Assembly: GCA_023512835.1 (NCBI GenBank)
Contig: CM042092.1
Location: 9,328,793 to 9,392,792, forward strand
Source: Taxillus chinensis
Taxonomy: Eukaryota > Streptophyta > Magnoliopsida > Santalales > Loranthaceae
Length of the DNA: 64,000 bases
Direction of reading: 5' to 3'
Positions 1-12,447 of the stretch are shown piece after piece (position 1 is the first letter of the stretch; every line of letters starts with the position of its first letter). A program made the translations under genes and the position numbers. Below the pieces are notes generated by a model that was not told where the DNA came from, did no database searches, and saw nothing but the letters and a program-made list of their open reading frames with translations.

Positions 1-1880
1 AAGTATAAAAATATATATTATTATTTTGGTTCATAATAAGGGGAGCAGAGCAGCAGCATTTATATTGTTAATAATATGTAGATATTAATTTGTGAGAGAA
101 ATTTAGGTAAATTTTTACTTCATTTTAAGAACCACCAGCGTAATAAATAGTTAGAAATGGGAAAAGGGTTTTCGGCTTGAGTTTTGTCTCTCTAAAAGTA
201 AAAGTAGGATGGTTGGCCCATTTAGTATTTATTTATGTTTAAAAAACATATGCTTTCGGCTAAAAAATTCGACAACGGTAAATAAGTAATAACGCTTCAA
301 ATACGACAAACTACTTTTGTAGTAAGTTTTAAAGGCGCGTGAGAAACACGGTGCGTAAAAGAGTAGATTTTTATTGTTTAGTTCAATCTTTAGTTTTAAG
401 AAAACTAATTTTCGTAAAAATTTAAATATATATATATATATATATATTAATTTTTTAATTTATTTTTGTTGAGTATAGCCTGACTAATTTTCATTTTTGT
501 AACTGCAAACTTTAAATACAAATAAATAGGTTGCTAGATTTGTTGGCTCATTTTTTTATTTTATTTTATTGGTTTATTTTAAATTCAGAATGATCATGTA
601 CCACTACTATCACACATGCTAGCCTCTTGGGACTTTGGCCATTCATCTTAACCAAAAATCACGGCAATAAATGTAAGAGGACTAATGTCAAAGCTGCCAT
701 ATGCAAATAATTAATTAGTTGCTAAATGCCTAGTACAAGCATTAAAAGGAACCGCAAAGATAAATGTATAAATTTGTTCTTATCCTTCAAAAAAAAAAAA
801 GATAAATATGTTCATTAATGTAATTTAATTTTATATTTTAGGTGACGTAAACTTTAGGCCATATTTAAGTTCAACATAAAATCATGCATGGTCTCGTTGG
901 AGTCGATATTAATAATAAGATTAATATTATTAATCCCTCATAAGATTAATAATAAATTTAAAACAAAAATTTATAACCACACGCCTGCACTGCAGTAGAC
1001 ATTTTATTTCAAAAGCATGGTATTGCTGGAGTCATATCATTAAACCTGCACGATCAGATGCTTCACTGCTACTGAATAAAGCGAATTAGGTGCCAAATTT
1101 AGTTACAATGAATCCCTTAATCGGGTCCAACAGGCAACAGCAACTAGCACCTTCCTGTATTTTATTCATAAAGCCTCCACCCCCAAATTGGCATGGACCC
1201 ATATATATAATAAGGAAAAATTAAGCATGGAATCATTGGAATGTGACCAAATACATATAAAAATTTAATATTTTATGGTAGAAAGCATCATACCATTCAA
1301 GCCTCCACTTATCTTATTAAAGAGAAAAAAATGCTATAGAGTTAGCCTGTCGGGCGTTTTTTTTCTTTAACGTTGAATTCTTGCCAGTTTTTTTTTTCTT
1401 TACCATCGAATGGATCTAGTCCTTGGACCCAACTAACATAACTAAGGGAATTTTAGAGTACCCGTTAAATATTAATCATATATAATTATAAAACATCATC
1501 AAATTATATATTTTAACTAAAAATTTTAGTAAGTTATAATTTTACTTTATTAATTCTTTAAATTTGAGAAACAAATGAAATAAAAATTATAATTTGATAA
1601 AAATTTTAAATAAAACACATATTACGAAAATAATTTATAGTAATATGTGATTAATATTTAATTAAATATATAACTGAAAAATTAATGTGCCTAGTACTAT
1701 ATCTAATAAGTGAAAACCATCAGACGTGTTTATATTTTTATTTTTGCTTGTAACATTTGAAGTGGGTGTGCATGTGTGGATGGATAGCAAAGGGATGGCG
1801 GCCAACCTCAATTAAAAAAGGAAAATTTACATCACGTGAAGGACTATAATGGCTTGGACGCCTACATATATATGGTGTGC
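1..1880. other. AT-rich intergenic DNA, no gene seen
   Basis: No reading frame here resembles a protein family on either strand. The stretch is AT-rich, with a short (TA)n run near 427-447 and several A or T homopolymers. I see no TATA/start combination that leads into a plausible exon. Confidence 0.6.
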
Positions 1881-1884
1881 ATGG

Positions 1885-2605
1885 TAGCGTCATTTGTTTT
1901 CGATTTTCTGTTTTTAATATCAGAAAACACGTCATGTTTTTTGTTTGGTTAACGTTTTTTTTTTCCCTGGTTTTGAGTACATAAAGCAAAGAACATCAAT
2001 TTAGTGTTTTTATTTTATTGAAAACGTTTTCAGCAGCCAGCTAGCTGTTCGCCCATCAATTGCCGCACGCCGCCCGTTGCCTGCCGCTGACCCTTGCAAC
2101 GCTCGCTCGACGCCTGCCGCCGCAGCTGCCCCCTACAATGCCTGCCCACCCTCCCTTTACCGATCTACGACCTCTCCCTCCAACCCAGCGACGGCCATCT
2201 ACGACCTCCTTCCTTAGCGACGGCCGATCTTCGACCTCCTCCTCCAACCCAGCAACGGGCATCTTCGACCTTCCTCCCTGGCGACGCCGATCTGCAACCC
2301 CTCCCTTCAACCCAGCGACGGCCGATCTACGACCTCCCCCTCCAACCCAACGAAGCCTATCTGAGAGCGATGGCCACCCGTGCCACCCTGCCGTGCGATC
2401 TCCCACCTGCTGTCTCCCTTGCCGATGCACGACCACCACGCTGGTTGCGATGTCTCATCTCACGGTATCAACGAAAACAAAAAGCGAAAACGAAAAACAA
2501 CGCCCAAACAATAAATGCGTTCTCAGTTTAACAAAAAATAATTTTTAAAATCGGTTTTTGAAAACGGAAAATGAGAACCATGACCAAACAGGCCCTAGAG
2601 TCCTT
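1885..2605. mobile_element. Mutator-like (MULE/MITE) element, putative
   Basis: The two flanks look like long imperfect terminal inverted repeats of about 100 bp. The left flank (about 1885-1985) contains GTCATTTGTTTTCGATTTTC. The reverse complement of the right flank (about 2490-2600) contains GTCATGGTTCTCATTTTCCG, and both then carry a TGTTTGG segment at a similar spacing. Long TIRs with a GC-rich body are typical of plant Mutator-like elements. No transposase is encoded inside, so it would be non-autonomous. The exact ends and target-site duplication were not fixed. Tandem duplication of unrelated AT-rich flanks is a less likely explanation. Confidence 0.4.
2162..2357. repeat. GC-rich minisatellite with alternating 35/29-bp units
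   Basis: Six consecutive units begin with GATCT(A/T/G)CGACC or close variants. They lie at 2162-2196 (35 bp), 2197-2225 (29), 2226-2260 (35), 2261-2288 (28), 2289-2323 (35) and 2324-2357 (34). The long units carry CAACCCAGCGACGG. The short ones lack the CAACCCA part, so the higher-order unit is a dimer of about 64 bp. Reading frames cross the array on both strands, but unit lengths are not multiples of three, so I treat it as non-coding. Confidence 0.75.
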
Positions 2606-4429
2606 TTTCCTCCACTATAATACGGTATTGCTTCAATTCATCAAAACAAAGCGATTTGGAGTGCAAAGGATGACAAAAAACTAGTTTTTTCAAATATTTT
2701 TAGGTTTATATTTGATATGGGTTTTATTGTGAGTATTACAATCGGTTAAAATCAAAATTTTCAGAGTATTATATCCAAGATATATGAAGCATTAAATTTC
2801 TAACAATAGTTTGATATAAAGTTGTATTAATTATTTAATAGTAATTTTTTTTGACTATCCTTTGATTTTTTCATCTATAATGGTTTTCATGTAAATTTTG
2901 GTGTTCATATTTTTCGTTCAAATTTTAAATATATCACTACTTTATAAGTTAAGTTAAGCTTCAAGTAAAATTTTTCTTAGGATGTTTGAGATAATCTACC
3001 ATTATCCTTCGGAATTTACTATAAATTTCAATGGTGTACTAAAGTTTGGACACAAAACCTAATAACGATATCAAATCTTGGTTCATGTAATGTTTGATTG
3101 GATAAACAAAAGTCATATGATCATGGTCCTTACACAATATGGTTATAAGAAAAACGTTGCTTGGTAAGGAGAATAAGTCAAACATTATCATAGATAACGA
3201 TTGGGAGGCAATGGATGAAAGAACATTATTGACTACGCAACTATTTTTGTCCAGTGAGAATCTTTAAGGGGTGTTACTGAAAAATACAGTATTTTTTTTC
3301 CCAAAGATGAAGAATTTTTATCTTTTATATTATCTCATGAACCAACTCAAATTAAGGCAATTGTTGTATACCTTACACATGGAGAAAGACGTATCTATCT
3401 AATATCATATCACGGGATCTAATTTCATAGTTACAAATATATAATGAATTAAAGTGAAACTTAATGATGAATTTCAAACCTTCTTATTATTATGCTCTTT
3501 GACACCTCATATAACCACTATACATCGATTTATGAAAAAGTTTATGTCTCGTTAAAGGGTATTAAAATTAATATTAAAAACATGATGAAGATTGTTATTG
3601 ATTTGGCATCAAATAATATAGTTCAACATTTGTGACGAATGGACGATAAAGGATGGTTAATTAAAAATATATTTGATAGAATTAGGTCTAGATCTAAGGG
3701 TGCCTGAAATGATGTGCTATTTTGGCCATATTAAAGAGTTCATAATCTTTGTTATACATCATTCATATTGTACAACAAAATTATGTCATTTTGAAATTTC
3801 TTTAAATACATACTAATATAGTATAGTTTTGAGATAAAAAAAAACTACAAAACAATGTAAATTTGATTTGTGGTATCCCTCTTGTTAAAGTAGAAGATTT
3901 TGGTTTCATATTAAGAGGAGTTTTACACATTGAACAATTGATGGTGGTGCAAATATGACGTAGTGGCTTCGAACGAACATGATAAATGAGATATAGCCCA
4001 TATGACCTCCAAGGTAGATGTTTTTTTTGTTGATAGTTGATTTATAGATTTTAGGTGTTCTTTTTATGTTTGTTATAGATTTATTTGTTTTGATACATTC
4101 CAAAAATGTTTTAATGATGTTGCCAATTTGCCAACACTAGTGATGGATTTACATGCAACGTGACTAAATGTAAACAATGAAAATAAAAATGGTTGTTAAA
4201 GTTGTGCATACTTTGATGTGTAGCATATGAGAATTTTATTTTAGTTAGCCAACTAAACTTTAATAGCATGTTTGATATATGAGAAATAAATCAAATATTT
4301 TTTTTTCCCACGTTTGGTAGGGCTAAAGGAATGCAATCACAATTTTTTTTTGGGAATAATATATTCATGTACAAGGCATTCTTGATTCCAGCTAAAGATC
4401 AGGTTTATATCTATTACCACATATATAGA
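2606..4429. other. Intergenic, possible decayed repeat, no gene seen
   Basis: This AT-rich sequence has frequent stops in all frames and no recognisable domain. Its composition between about 3000 and 4100 is slightly less AT-biased than its surroundings, as in old transposon internal regions, but no transposase or reverse transcriptase motif could be read. Confidence 0.45.
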
Positions 4430-4860
4430 TGAATCAAAAATTTAATAGAAAATCTTATAAAACTCCTATCACAGTTGTCCCCGTCAACGCACATGCATCC
4501 CCAAGACCACCATCTCCTCCTTTGACATTGTTTTTCCGCCACCTTTCCCTCTGATGACAACCTCTTCGCCGTTGGTGGACAGTCTGGCCTCGTCCACACA
4601 CCCTCCCAGTCATCAAGCACACTGCCCCCACCTTTTTTCCGATGGCGGTGACATCCTCGTCCACACACCCTCCCCCATCAGCTCTCTAGTTCTAGTTTTC
4701 CTTTTCTCTGGCAGCGACGACACCTACTGTCTCCCAACAGTTCCACCGTCCTGGTCTTCGTCTTCTCCGACGGCAATGACACCCATCATCCGCCTTCAAT
4801 CAACTCCCATTCCCCTCCCCCCTCCCCCCAAGAGTCCGGATTTGCTAGAACGCAAAGTCA
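4430..4860. other. GC-richer island with repeated CCTCGTCCACACACCCTCCC
   Basis: About 430 bp of C-rich pyrimidine-biased sequence sits in an otherwise AT-rich region. The 20-mer CCTCGTCCACACACCCTCCC occurs near 4590 and again near 4655. Open frames exist on both strands, but they are low-complexity and match no family I know. It resembles the GC-rich body of the element at 1.9-2.6 kb in style, though not in sequence. Confidence 0.4.
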
Positions 4861-4884
4861 CCGTAAAAATCTGGATAATTTTAC

Positions 4885-5000
4885 TATTAAATTAAATTGA
4901 TATTTGTTTTAAAAATAAATTATTAAATTAAATATTTATATAATATATATCATCTGTAAAAATTTATGATAGTCTAACGGTTAATTTGTGCACACATTAA
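4885..5000 (+). repeat. MITE-like repeat copy (inverted partner at 6.1-6.2 kb)
   Basis: A block containing TTTGTTTTAAAAAT, then AAATATTTATATAATATATAT, and then a (T)AACGGTTAA motif recurs in the opposite orientation at about 6100-6230. The shared order of motifs suggests two copies of one small AT-rich repeat family. Ends and target duplications are not resolved. Confidence 0.35.
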
Positions 5001-5725
5001 ATTAGAAAAAATATTAAGTTGATATTTATTTTGTAAAATTTTATCATAATTTATGTGCATATTAAATTAAAAAAATTTAAATTTAAAAATAAAATTTTTT
5101 GAATACAATATCTCAAACTTGTGAATATATATAGTAGTTGTTGATATATACGTGCAACCCCCTTCATAAATGGCTAACAACTTGCAATTTTCTAACATTA
5201 CTTCCAAGTTCCAACTGGCTTTAATACCTTGCACGTTATTTATGGTCAGTTTGACAGGCTTTAATACCTTAAACGTTAATTACATACACATTAATACCAA
5301 TAAAATGATTAGTTAATGGCAATGAGGCCAGGGTGACCTCACGCCAGATTCCCAGTTTTGTACAATGTTGTCGGCAACCCCCCGCGTGCCGTGCGCCAGC
5401 TCATACGTACGATACATACACTTGTACCAGCCGGCAACTTGTAATTGTAGGGTTTTTTAAATTTCTTCTTATTTATTATAAAGCGACCGAATTATTTATG
5501 ATGACAAAATATTATTATTTTAATTTATTAGTACAGTGAGAATATTTCAATTATTTTGCATTAAATTGAGAAGAAAAGAAAGACAATTTAGGAGCGAGCT
5601 CGTGATATATTTCATAGTTTTTTATAATTAAGTTTTTTAATCTCCCAACGATCAGGGAAAGGGAATCAGGGGATTTGAAAATATTTAGTAATAGTTAAAT
5701 AATGTGGTTTTGCTTGCTTTCAAGA

Positions 5726-6044
5726 ACGTTTGTGTTTAATATATATATCTTAGAAAGGAAATAAACAACCGAGAGGTTTAACAATGCCTGACGCAAGGTT
5801 AAATAAGCATATTTAAATATTATTTTTATTTTTAATCAGGTAAAAGATTAACTATTCCGTACACATTAACAGGATTAGGATAAATGTAGTGTAAACAAAA
5901 TATATGAGTTTGACAACTGTGATATAATATTTTTTTTAGATAGCTAAAACATCATATTCAATCCATCAAAAAAAGAAAGAGAGTAAAGAATTGGAATGGG
6001 TTGCAATAATCCCATATGACATTTATTAGACGTCATGTGATTAA
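5726..6044 (+). repeat. Direct repeat, copy 1 of a ~320-bp block
   Basis: This segment starts with ACGTTTGTGTTTAAT and ends at AGACGTCATGTGATTAA. It recurs at 6252-6588 with only small changes, mostly in the (AT)n stretch and in A-runs. The offset is about 526 bp. No ORF of note lies inside. It looks like a local tandem duplication with about 200 bp of unique DNA in between. Confidence 0.85.
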
Positions 6045-6099
6045 CTATACATGTCTCATGATATATAATAAAAAAAATATACTGAAATTTTGATTTATT

Positions 6100-6230
6100 T
6101 TAATTTTTAAATATTTATAATTAAATTTTTAAAAAATTTAACCGTTAAATTATTATAAAATTTTACCGGCATAATATATATTATATAAATATTCAATTTA
6201 AAGGTAAATTTTTAAAACAAATGACACAAA
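6100..6230 (-). repeat. MITE-like repeat copy, inverted relative to 4.9 kb
   Basis: Read on the minus strand, this segment has the same motif order as 4885-5000: TTTGTTTTAAAAATTT, AATATTTATATAATATATAT, then TTTAACGGTTAAAT. It lies between the two copies of the 5.7/6.25-kb direct repeat. Confidence 0.35.
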
Positions 6231-6251
6231 GATTTGAAATAATCTACAAGG

Positions 6252-6268
6252 ACGTTTGTGTTTAATGC

Positions 6269-6302
<34 letters not shown>

Positions 6303-6588
6303 TAGAAAGGAAATAAACAACGGAGAGGTTTAACAATGCCAAACGCAAGGTTAAATAATCATTTAAATATTATTTTTATTCTTAATCAGGTAAAAGATTA
6401 ACTATTCCGTACCCATTAACAGGATTAGGATAAATGTAGTGTAAACAAAATATATGAGTTTGACAGCTGTGATATAATATTTTTTTAGATAGCTAAAACA
6501 TCATATTCAATCCATCAAAAAAAAGAGTAAAGAATTGGAATGGGTTACAATAATCCCATATGACATTTATCAGACGTCATGTGATTAA
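6252..6588 (+). repeat. Direct repeat, copy 2 of the ~320-bp block
   Basis: Second copy of the block at 5726-6044. It differs by a longer (TA)n run near 6273-6300 and by scattered substitutions. Confidence 0.85.
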
Positions 6589-7250
6589 ACTCCAAATTCA
6601 TGTTGAGGCTGCTGAGTGACTATATGCTAAATTATTCGGGGGGCAGCCAGGAATAAATATCTCATTGGCCACTAGAGTCCAAGCAGGTCCAAATAGTAAT
6701 CTGAAGATTTTTTTTAATTTTTTTTATTTTTAGTGCATATATAGTTTCCTTAATATGAAACCATTTCATAAAACTATTTGGTATTGACTCATCACAACTT
6801 TATTCAGTTCGGTTTATAAGTATCCATGAAAAAAAAACCTAGGAATAATACTTATGTTCACAAATTATAAAACGTACAAGAACACTTAGATTAATTATGA
6901 TGGCATATATGTATGCTATAAATATTTTACAAAGTGATAAACATACATCCTTCTGTAAAATAAAAAATTATAATGTAATCCACGTTGGCTGTAGCTAATT
7001 ATTCATAAATCAATGCATTGGAAATTTCAAATAAAATATGATATTGTTACATGTCATATATTTTGTATATCAAAAATATTATATATATATGTATATATAT
7101 TGTACGTATGAACGACGATTAACCTAGATTTTTAGTTAACAATTTATAATTAATTTTCATTTAATTGTTATAATTCTTTTTTATTTAACCTTTATTAAAT
7201 CTATTCCGTTATGTTTAATATTTAACGATTTAAATTAACTGTAAGTCTCA

Positions 7251-7292
<42 letters not shown>

Positions 7293-7844
7293 TATTATAT
7301 GTTAAAAGCAATCCCCCCCCCTCACCCCCCCCCTCATTTTTTTGGTATGAAGATATTTAAAATAATAAATTTTAAAATGTAAAATTAAATACACCGTACC
7401 GATGACCCTATCAAACAGGCAAAAAAAAAAAAAAGGTAAGATAAAAACTAGTAGTATCAAACAAGCAAACTAAAAGAGTGACACTTGTATTAAGTTGTAA
7501 AAACATTCTTGATTCCGCCCAAGAGACAATGCTTAATGTATTAAGTTGTAAAAACATTTGATTAATTTTTAGTTAATGATTAGGTGAAAAACAAAATTAT
7601 ATTCATTAACTTTTAATACTAAAAACTAAATAACAACTAAATTATTCAGCCCTACCTAGTCCTCACGCCTAGAGTTCCGAGCTTGGTTATGTCCACCCCC
7701 TACCCTACCTGGTACTCGATCGGCTCCCCAACTGATTCGACGATCACGGTTGAGCAGGGTGATGACCCCTAATTACTACTCCCCCATTTCGAACACACCA
7801 ACAATTATTAATTTATTATCATTGTTACTCATAATATTATTAAC

Positions 7845-7900
<56 letters not shown>

Positions 7901-9340
7901 TATTCTAAGTGCATGTGCGCTTCCATTGACGGACACGCCACGCAAAATTGGGTCGTGTTGGAACCGAAGACATCTTCCGTACATATTCAGGATTGGGAGG
8001 CACCGACAAAGAGGTTGTGTGGCAAGTTGTGTTCGAGTATTATTAGTTTGAATGCTCCCCTTATAAATACCTAGTACCCGGTGTAGACCTGTGTGGTCCA
8101 TAAATATATTTGCTTCTATATTAATAATAATAATAATAATATCAAACCTCCATTGGCAACTGGATTTGGGTTCATCTCCCCTTCCCGCACAAAACAACAA
8201 TACTATATGCAATAATCATATCTTCTGGACGTAACAATTTATAACATAATGTTTCATAGTTTATACTAGCGAGGTTGAATTTTATTTTAAACAAATAAAA
8301 AATAACATTCGCGGAGTATTTTTGTTGGATAAATTGTCATGTTTTATCTGAACATATACAACATGGGGTTAAAAAATATCTTTATACTCAAACAAACATT
8401 TTTATATTATGTATTTTCTCTAATAGCTAGCTGTGTTTTAACTATCAATAATTATGAGTTGTTCCTTTCTCGAGCACTTGGATTATGGTAGTATTGTATT
8501 GTGGCTGGACTTTATTTTCGATTATTCGAGTTTCATATTTTAAATTAATATAATATAAATTAAATTCTACAGCCAATTAACACAAACAAGTAATCAAAAT
8601 AAAATAAAATAAAATAATATCAATAAAACGATACAAGTAAATAAATGATAAAATCAAACACCCATATACAAACTCAGTCTACTATTCACACTTTCAATTA
8701 AATTTTATAAAATTTGACTTGTCCCAATAATGACATCAATTTGATATAACGTTTTGTCGCACTCACACTCTTAAACTAAATTTATAACTCATAACTAACT
8801 TATATCAGGGATAAGTCAAGGTCGATCCAACATAAACACGATTGTAAAACTTTAAACTAATTATGATATTGTTATACAAACAAACCGAATATAGTGAAAG
8901 AAAATAACTCAAAAAAATAAAATAAAGAAATAAATAAAACCATATATATATATAAAAAAGAACATTAGGTAATAAATGTATAGGGGTCGAGATTACTAAA
9001 ATTTTGATTCCTAATCATATAGTTTGCTTGATTATTTTTATTGATTCTTTACTCATCTAAAGTGATTGATCATATGATAACTGCTAATTACTTTCACGTG
9101 AATAATACCATGCATACTTAACCTCAATGATGACATACTGTCATCACTCGCTGAAATAAAGTTAACCTATTAAGAGATGATCAACCATGATTCCTCTTAG
9201 TATCACATATTACTCCCATGACTTGTTTTCATAGGTCTCATTCTGTGATTTTTGATAATATCAAAGTTCATCTTTCAATTCATCATTCACTTATCTAAAG
9301 CATGCAATAAGTTCATGACTCCCAAAACATGACATCATTT
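6589..9340. other. Intergenic, microsatellites, no gene seen
   Basis: This stretch is AT-rich. It contains (AT)n at about 7252-7288, a C-rich run at 7312-7335 and (ATT)n at about 7843-7900. A 130-bp GC-richer island at 7640-7790 and another at 7905-8200 stand out. The second contains a well-formed TATAAATA at 8062-8069 but no plausible gene follows it. From about 8500 to 9340 the sequence resembles old retroelement LTR/internal DNA, but no coding motif is readable. Confidence 0.5.
7843..7900. repeat. (ATT)n microsatellite
   Basis: Nearly perfect ATT/TTA trinucleotide repeat of about 18 units. Confidence 0.95.
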
Positions 9341-9344
9341 AATA

Positions 9345-9925
9345 AAAAGAAATTATTCACTATGAAGATAAGAGATAATATAAGAATTTTATATATTCAA
9401 GTGATCTGAATTAAGCTACTCCCAATCCATCATAAAAGCATATTACTTCATATTATGATCAACAAACATATATGTATCATAAACAAAGAATTGCGAGAGA
9501 TAAACGAGCGTAGATCAATTTGTCGCAAATGTTTATAGGCAAATCTTTACCTAAAATTGATGTGTTCTTGTTTGAAATTACAAATAGCTCATTCAAAACA
9601 AAATAGAATACCTAAAAAGACTAGTAATCTATTTGTTATAATACTAATTTCACCTTCTTACTTAATTTTGTGTGTATGTCTTTTACTCTTATAATCAAAT
9701 AATTGATGTGATGGAAATGTTGGGAGGAAATCCGGAAATAGGAGGAAATAAAAATGGCACACCGAGAATTTTACGTGGTTCGGGAAATTCCCTACGTCGC
9801 TGCGAATTTTTCACGCAGTGGGGGGTTGTTGTGTTTTTTTACAAACCGATCCCAATACCCAAATACACCCAAGAAATTATCAAATTGATAATTTTCTCTC
9901 TCTCTATCTTTTCTCCTCTCTTTTT
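9345..9925. repeat. LTR-like mosaic repeat, copy 1
   Basis: Four sub-blocks are shared with 10147-11275. They are a block beginning GAAATTATTC (9348-9650), a block GTGTATGTCTTTTACTCTTA (from about 9671), a block GGAAATAGGAGGAAATAAAA (from about 9732) with TTTTACGTGGTTCGGGAAA, and a block CCCAATACCCAAA...TTGATAATTTTCTCTCTC (9849-9920). The TTTACGTGGTTCGG motif is common in dicot copia-type LTRs (general knowledge). Copy 2 has the same blocks in a partly different order and is interrupted by homopolymers. Confidence 0.55.
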
Positions 9926-9961
9926 TCTTTTCTCTCTCCCGTATTTGGGCTTCTTTGGGTG

Positions 9962-10030
9962 ATCTTGCGGGGGGGGGGGTGGGGGGGTTTTTTGGGTGTT
10001 TTTTGGGGTTTGGGGGGGGGGGGGGGGTGG

Positions 10031-10072
<42 letters not shown>

Positions 10073-10753
10073 GGGGTTTTTTTTTTTTTTGTGTGGTTGA
10101 GTTTTCCCGGGGTACTGACACCATTTTGGGGGGGGCGGTTAATCCTAAGAAATTATTCGCTTGAAGATAAGGGGTGGCCGATCAATATAAGAATTTTGCA
10201 TCTTTCAAGTGATTCGATGAAATGATAACGAAGTCCATTGCTTGGTCCTCGAATGAATTACTTGGCCAAGTTTTTTTTTTTTACCATTCATAAAAGCATT
10301 TAACATACTCCTTGCACATTTATTATGATCAACAAACATATATGTATCATAAAGTGGGGGGGGGGGGTGTGGGGGTGTGTGTGTTTTTTTTTTTTTGTTT
10401 TTTTTTTTTTGGGGGGGGGTTTTGTTTTTCCCCCCCCCGTTTCTTTTTTTTTTTTTGGGGGGGGGGGGGCTTTCCTCCCCCTGTTTTCTCTCCAAAGAAC
10501 ATATGAGAGCGATCATCGATGCGACATTTGCACTTCCATGCACGTGTCTTCCTTTTTGGACCCACTCGGACTTAAAATGTCTAATTTTCCCCAATTCCAA
10601 CATTCAATTTTATTTTTACCTTTGTTGGTTTGGAAATGGGTTATAGGCAAATCTTTACCTAAAATTGATGTGTTCTTGTTTGAAAAATTTACAAAGATGC
10701 TCCATTCCAGTTTTTTTAAACAAAATAGAATACCTAAAAAGTCCGTCTGGCGT

Positions 10754-10809
<56 letters not shown>

Positions 10810-10815
10810 GGCGTT

Positions 10816-10853
<38 letters not shown>

Positions 10854-10870
10854 CGGGGGGGGGGCTAGTA
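9962..10870. repeat. Homopolymer G/T clusters (9.96-10.09, 10.36-10.48, 10.75-10.86 kb)
   Basis: Long runs of G and T, including about 110 nt of almost pure G at 10754-10864 and alternating G and T blocks at 9970-10090 and 10357-10470, split sequence that is otherwise a copy of 9345-9650. For example, copy 1 reads continuously through AGAATACCTAAAAA/GACTAGTAATC, while in copy 2 the same point is split by the 110-nt G tract. The polyproline and polyglycine frames that result are not genes. Sequencing or consensus error is as likely as biology. Confidence 0.8.
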
Positions 10871-11275
10871 ATCTATTTGTTATAAACTTACTGGAATACA
10901 CAACACGATACTCAAGAACAAATTTTTGAGTACGGATCGAGCACATGCGATCTAGAGCATACTCAAAATTTGTCAAGAGAATTCGGACCTGGAGCTAAAA
11001 ACCGGTTGTTGGGAGGGGGGGAAATCCGAAAATAGGAGGAAATAAAATGGCACAGAGAATTTACATGGTTCGGAAATTCCCTACGTCCACGTGGCTTTTG
11101 GTGTATTTTTTATTGGGGAAAAATAAATGTTTTTTTCAAACACCGTCCCAATACCCAAAACACCCAAGAATTATCAAATTGATAATTTTCTCTCTCTCTA
11201 ATTTTTCACCTCTCTTACTTCTTTTTTCGTGTGTATGTCTTTTACTCTTATAATCAAATAATTGATGTGACTGAA
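10147..11275. repeat. LTR-like mosaic repeat, copy 2 (disrupted, rearranged)
   Basis: This repeats the blocks of 9345-9925: 10147-10350 and 10640-10890 match 9345-9650; 11022-11095 matches 9732-9800; 11142-11218 matches 9847-9920; and GTGTATGTCTTTTACTCTTA returns at 11230. That last block sits at the end here, but in the middle of copy 1. Homopolymer tracts interrupt this copy. Confidence 0.6.
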
Positions 11276-11338
11276 ACCCCATCAGCTTTTTTGTTGCTTC
11301 TTCTCTACGTTTTTTAACATGTAAAATGACTTGAAGAG

Positions 11339-11643
11339 TTTATCAATGTATGAGTTTGGAATTGTCAAGCATAGTAATTGGAAAGAGGTGGTTTGGGAGC
11401 ATGTTATAGGGCATAAGAAAAAGCAAGCAAAGGTTGGGATTGCGTGAGCGTGGTGGTGTAGTTGGAATGTGAAATTGAAGAAGGCCATTGGGTATGGTAA
11501 TGCATGGTGCAAGATCGTGGAGGAGACACAGATAAGTATCAATAGTAACATGGGGCTTGAAGCTAGAGAGGTATGGCAGAGGTATGAGGAAAAGGTCATT
11601 GATAGGTTGTGTTGTAAAGTTGGAGGAGTGCATCCAACAATTT
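11339..11643 (+). pseudogene. Possible decayed exon of unknown family
   Basis: One plus-strand frame stays open for about 100 codons apart from a single TGA (near 11455). Its composition is protein-like, rich in Trp, Lys, Glu and Val; it begins YEFGIVKHSNWKEVVWEHV and later contains EAREVWQRYEEKVIDR. The stop at the end is TAG. I do not recognise the family. The region is clearly less AT-biased than its flanks. The antisense frame is also open, so the strand is uncertain. Confidence 0.3.
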
Positions 11644-11649
11644 AGGATC

Positions 11650-12389
11650 AAGGGGAATTGAGCATTATAGTTAAGTGGTTGAGTTGACTTAGAAAGGTTA
11701 GACCATTTATATTATACATTAACTTCATCGAAAGTTACATGTTATTAAAATATGATATGTGTATGTGTGTGAGAGAGTCTCTCACTCACATAGGTATTCA
11801 ATATTTACATTTAGGGAATAAATAAATAAATAAAATAATTTAAAATGATTGGTATGTTTTTATGAATAATATAATATTTAAAATTTTTTATCATAATTAA
11901 CTCTTTTCATATTTGTTGAGGATTGTCAATGAATTATAAGAAATAGGTCATAGGAAGTATTTTATGGTTATATTTCGTTTAAAAATCTGGACTTTTGTTT
12001 ATTATATTTTATTATGTTATATTGTGCTATGATATTTTATTTAATTAATTTACTTTATTTTAAAATTATATTATTTTGATTAATGATGTTAAATAAATAC
12101 ATTTTTTACCTGATTTTAGATCAAATAAATAATGTATTTGAAGAGAAAAAATACGTACAACTGATTGGTAATATCACCTAAAATCGTAAATGACATGAAT
12201 GACTGTAATTTTTTTTTATAATAATTTAATATGATATCACGAATTTGAATTCCGTCTGTCAACGTATTTGAATGCTGTGGGACGGGTGGTTGATCGGCTG
12301 CGGTCCGCATTTTTTGTCTACTTGTTCCACGAGTTTTGAGTATTCTTAAAGCTCAATGATTCCACGGACACCGCATCATGCATTGTGAC

Positions 12390-12447
<58 letters not shown>

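Noticed and set aside
2060..2548. Overlapping Pro/Ser/Thr-rich frames in the GC-rich element
   Set aside because: Several frames are open on both strands because the minisatellite lacks stops; unit lengths are not multiples of three.
8062..8069. Good TATAAATA box
   Set aside because: No plausible transcript or exon follows on the plus strand, so it is left as a chance match.
9955..10976. Polyglycine, polyproline and polyphenylalanine reading frames
   Set aside because: They are translations of G/T homopolymers that interrupt a repeat; no gene signal.
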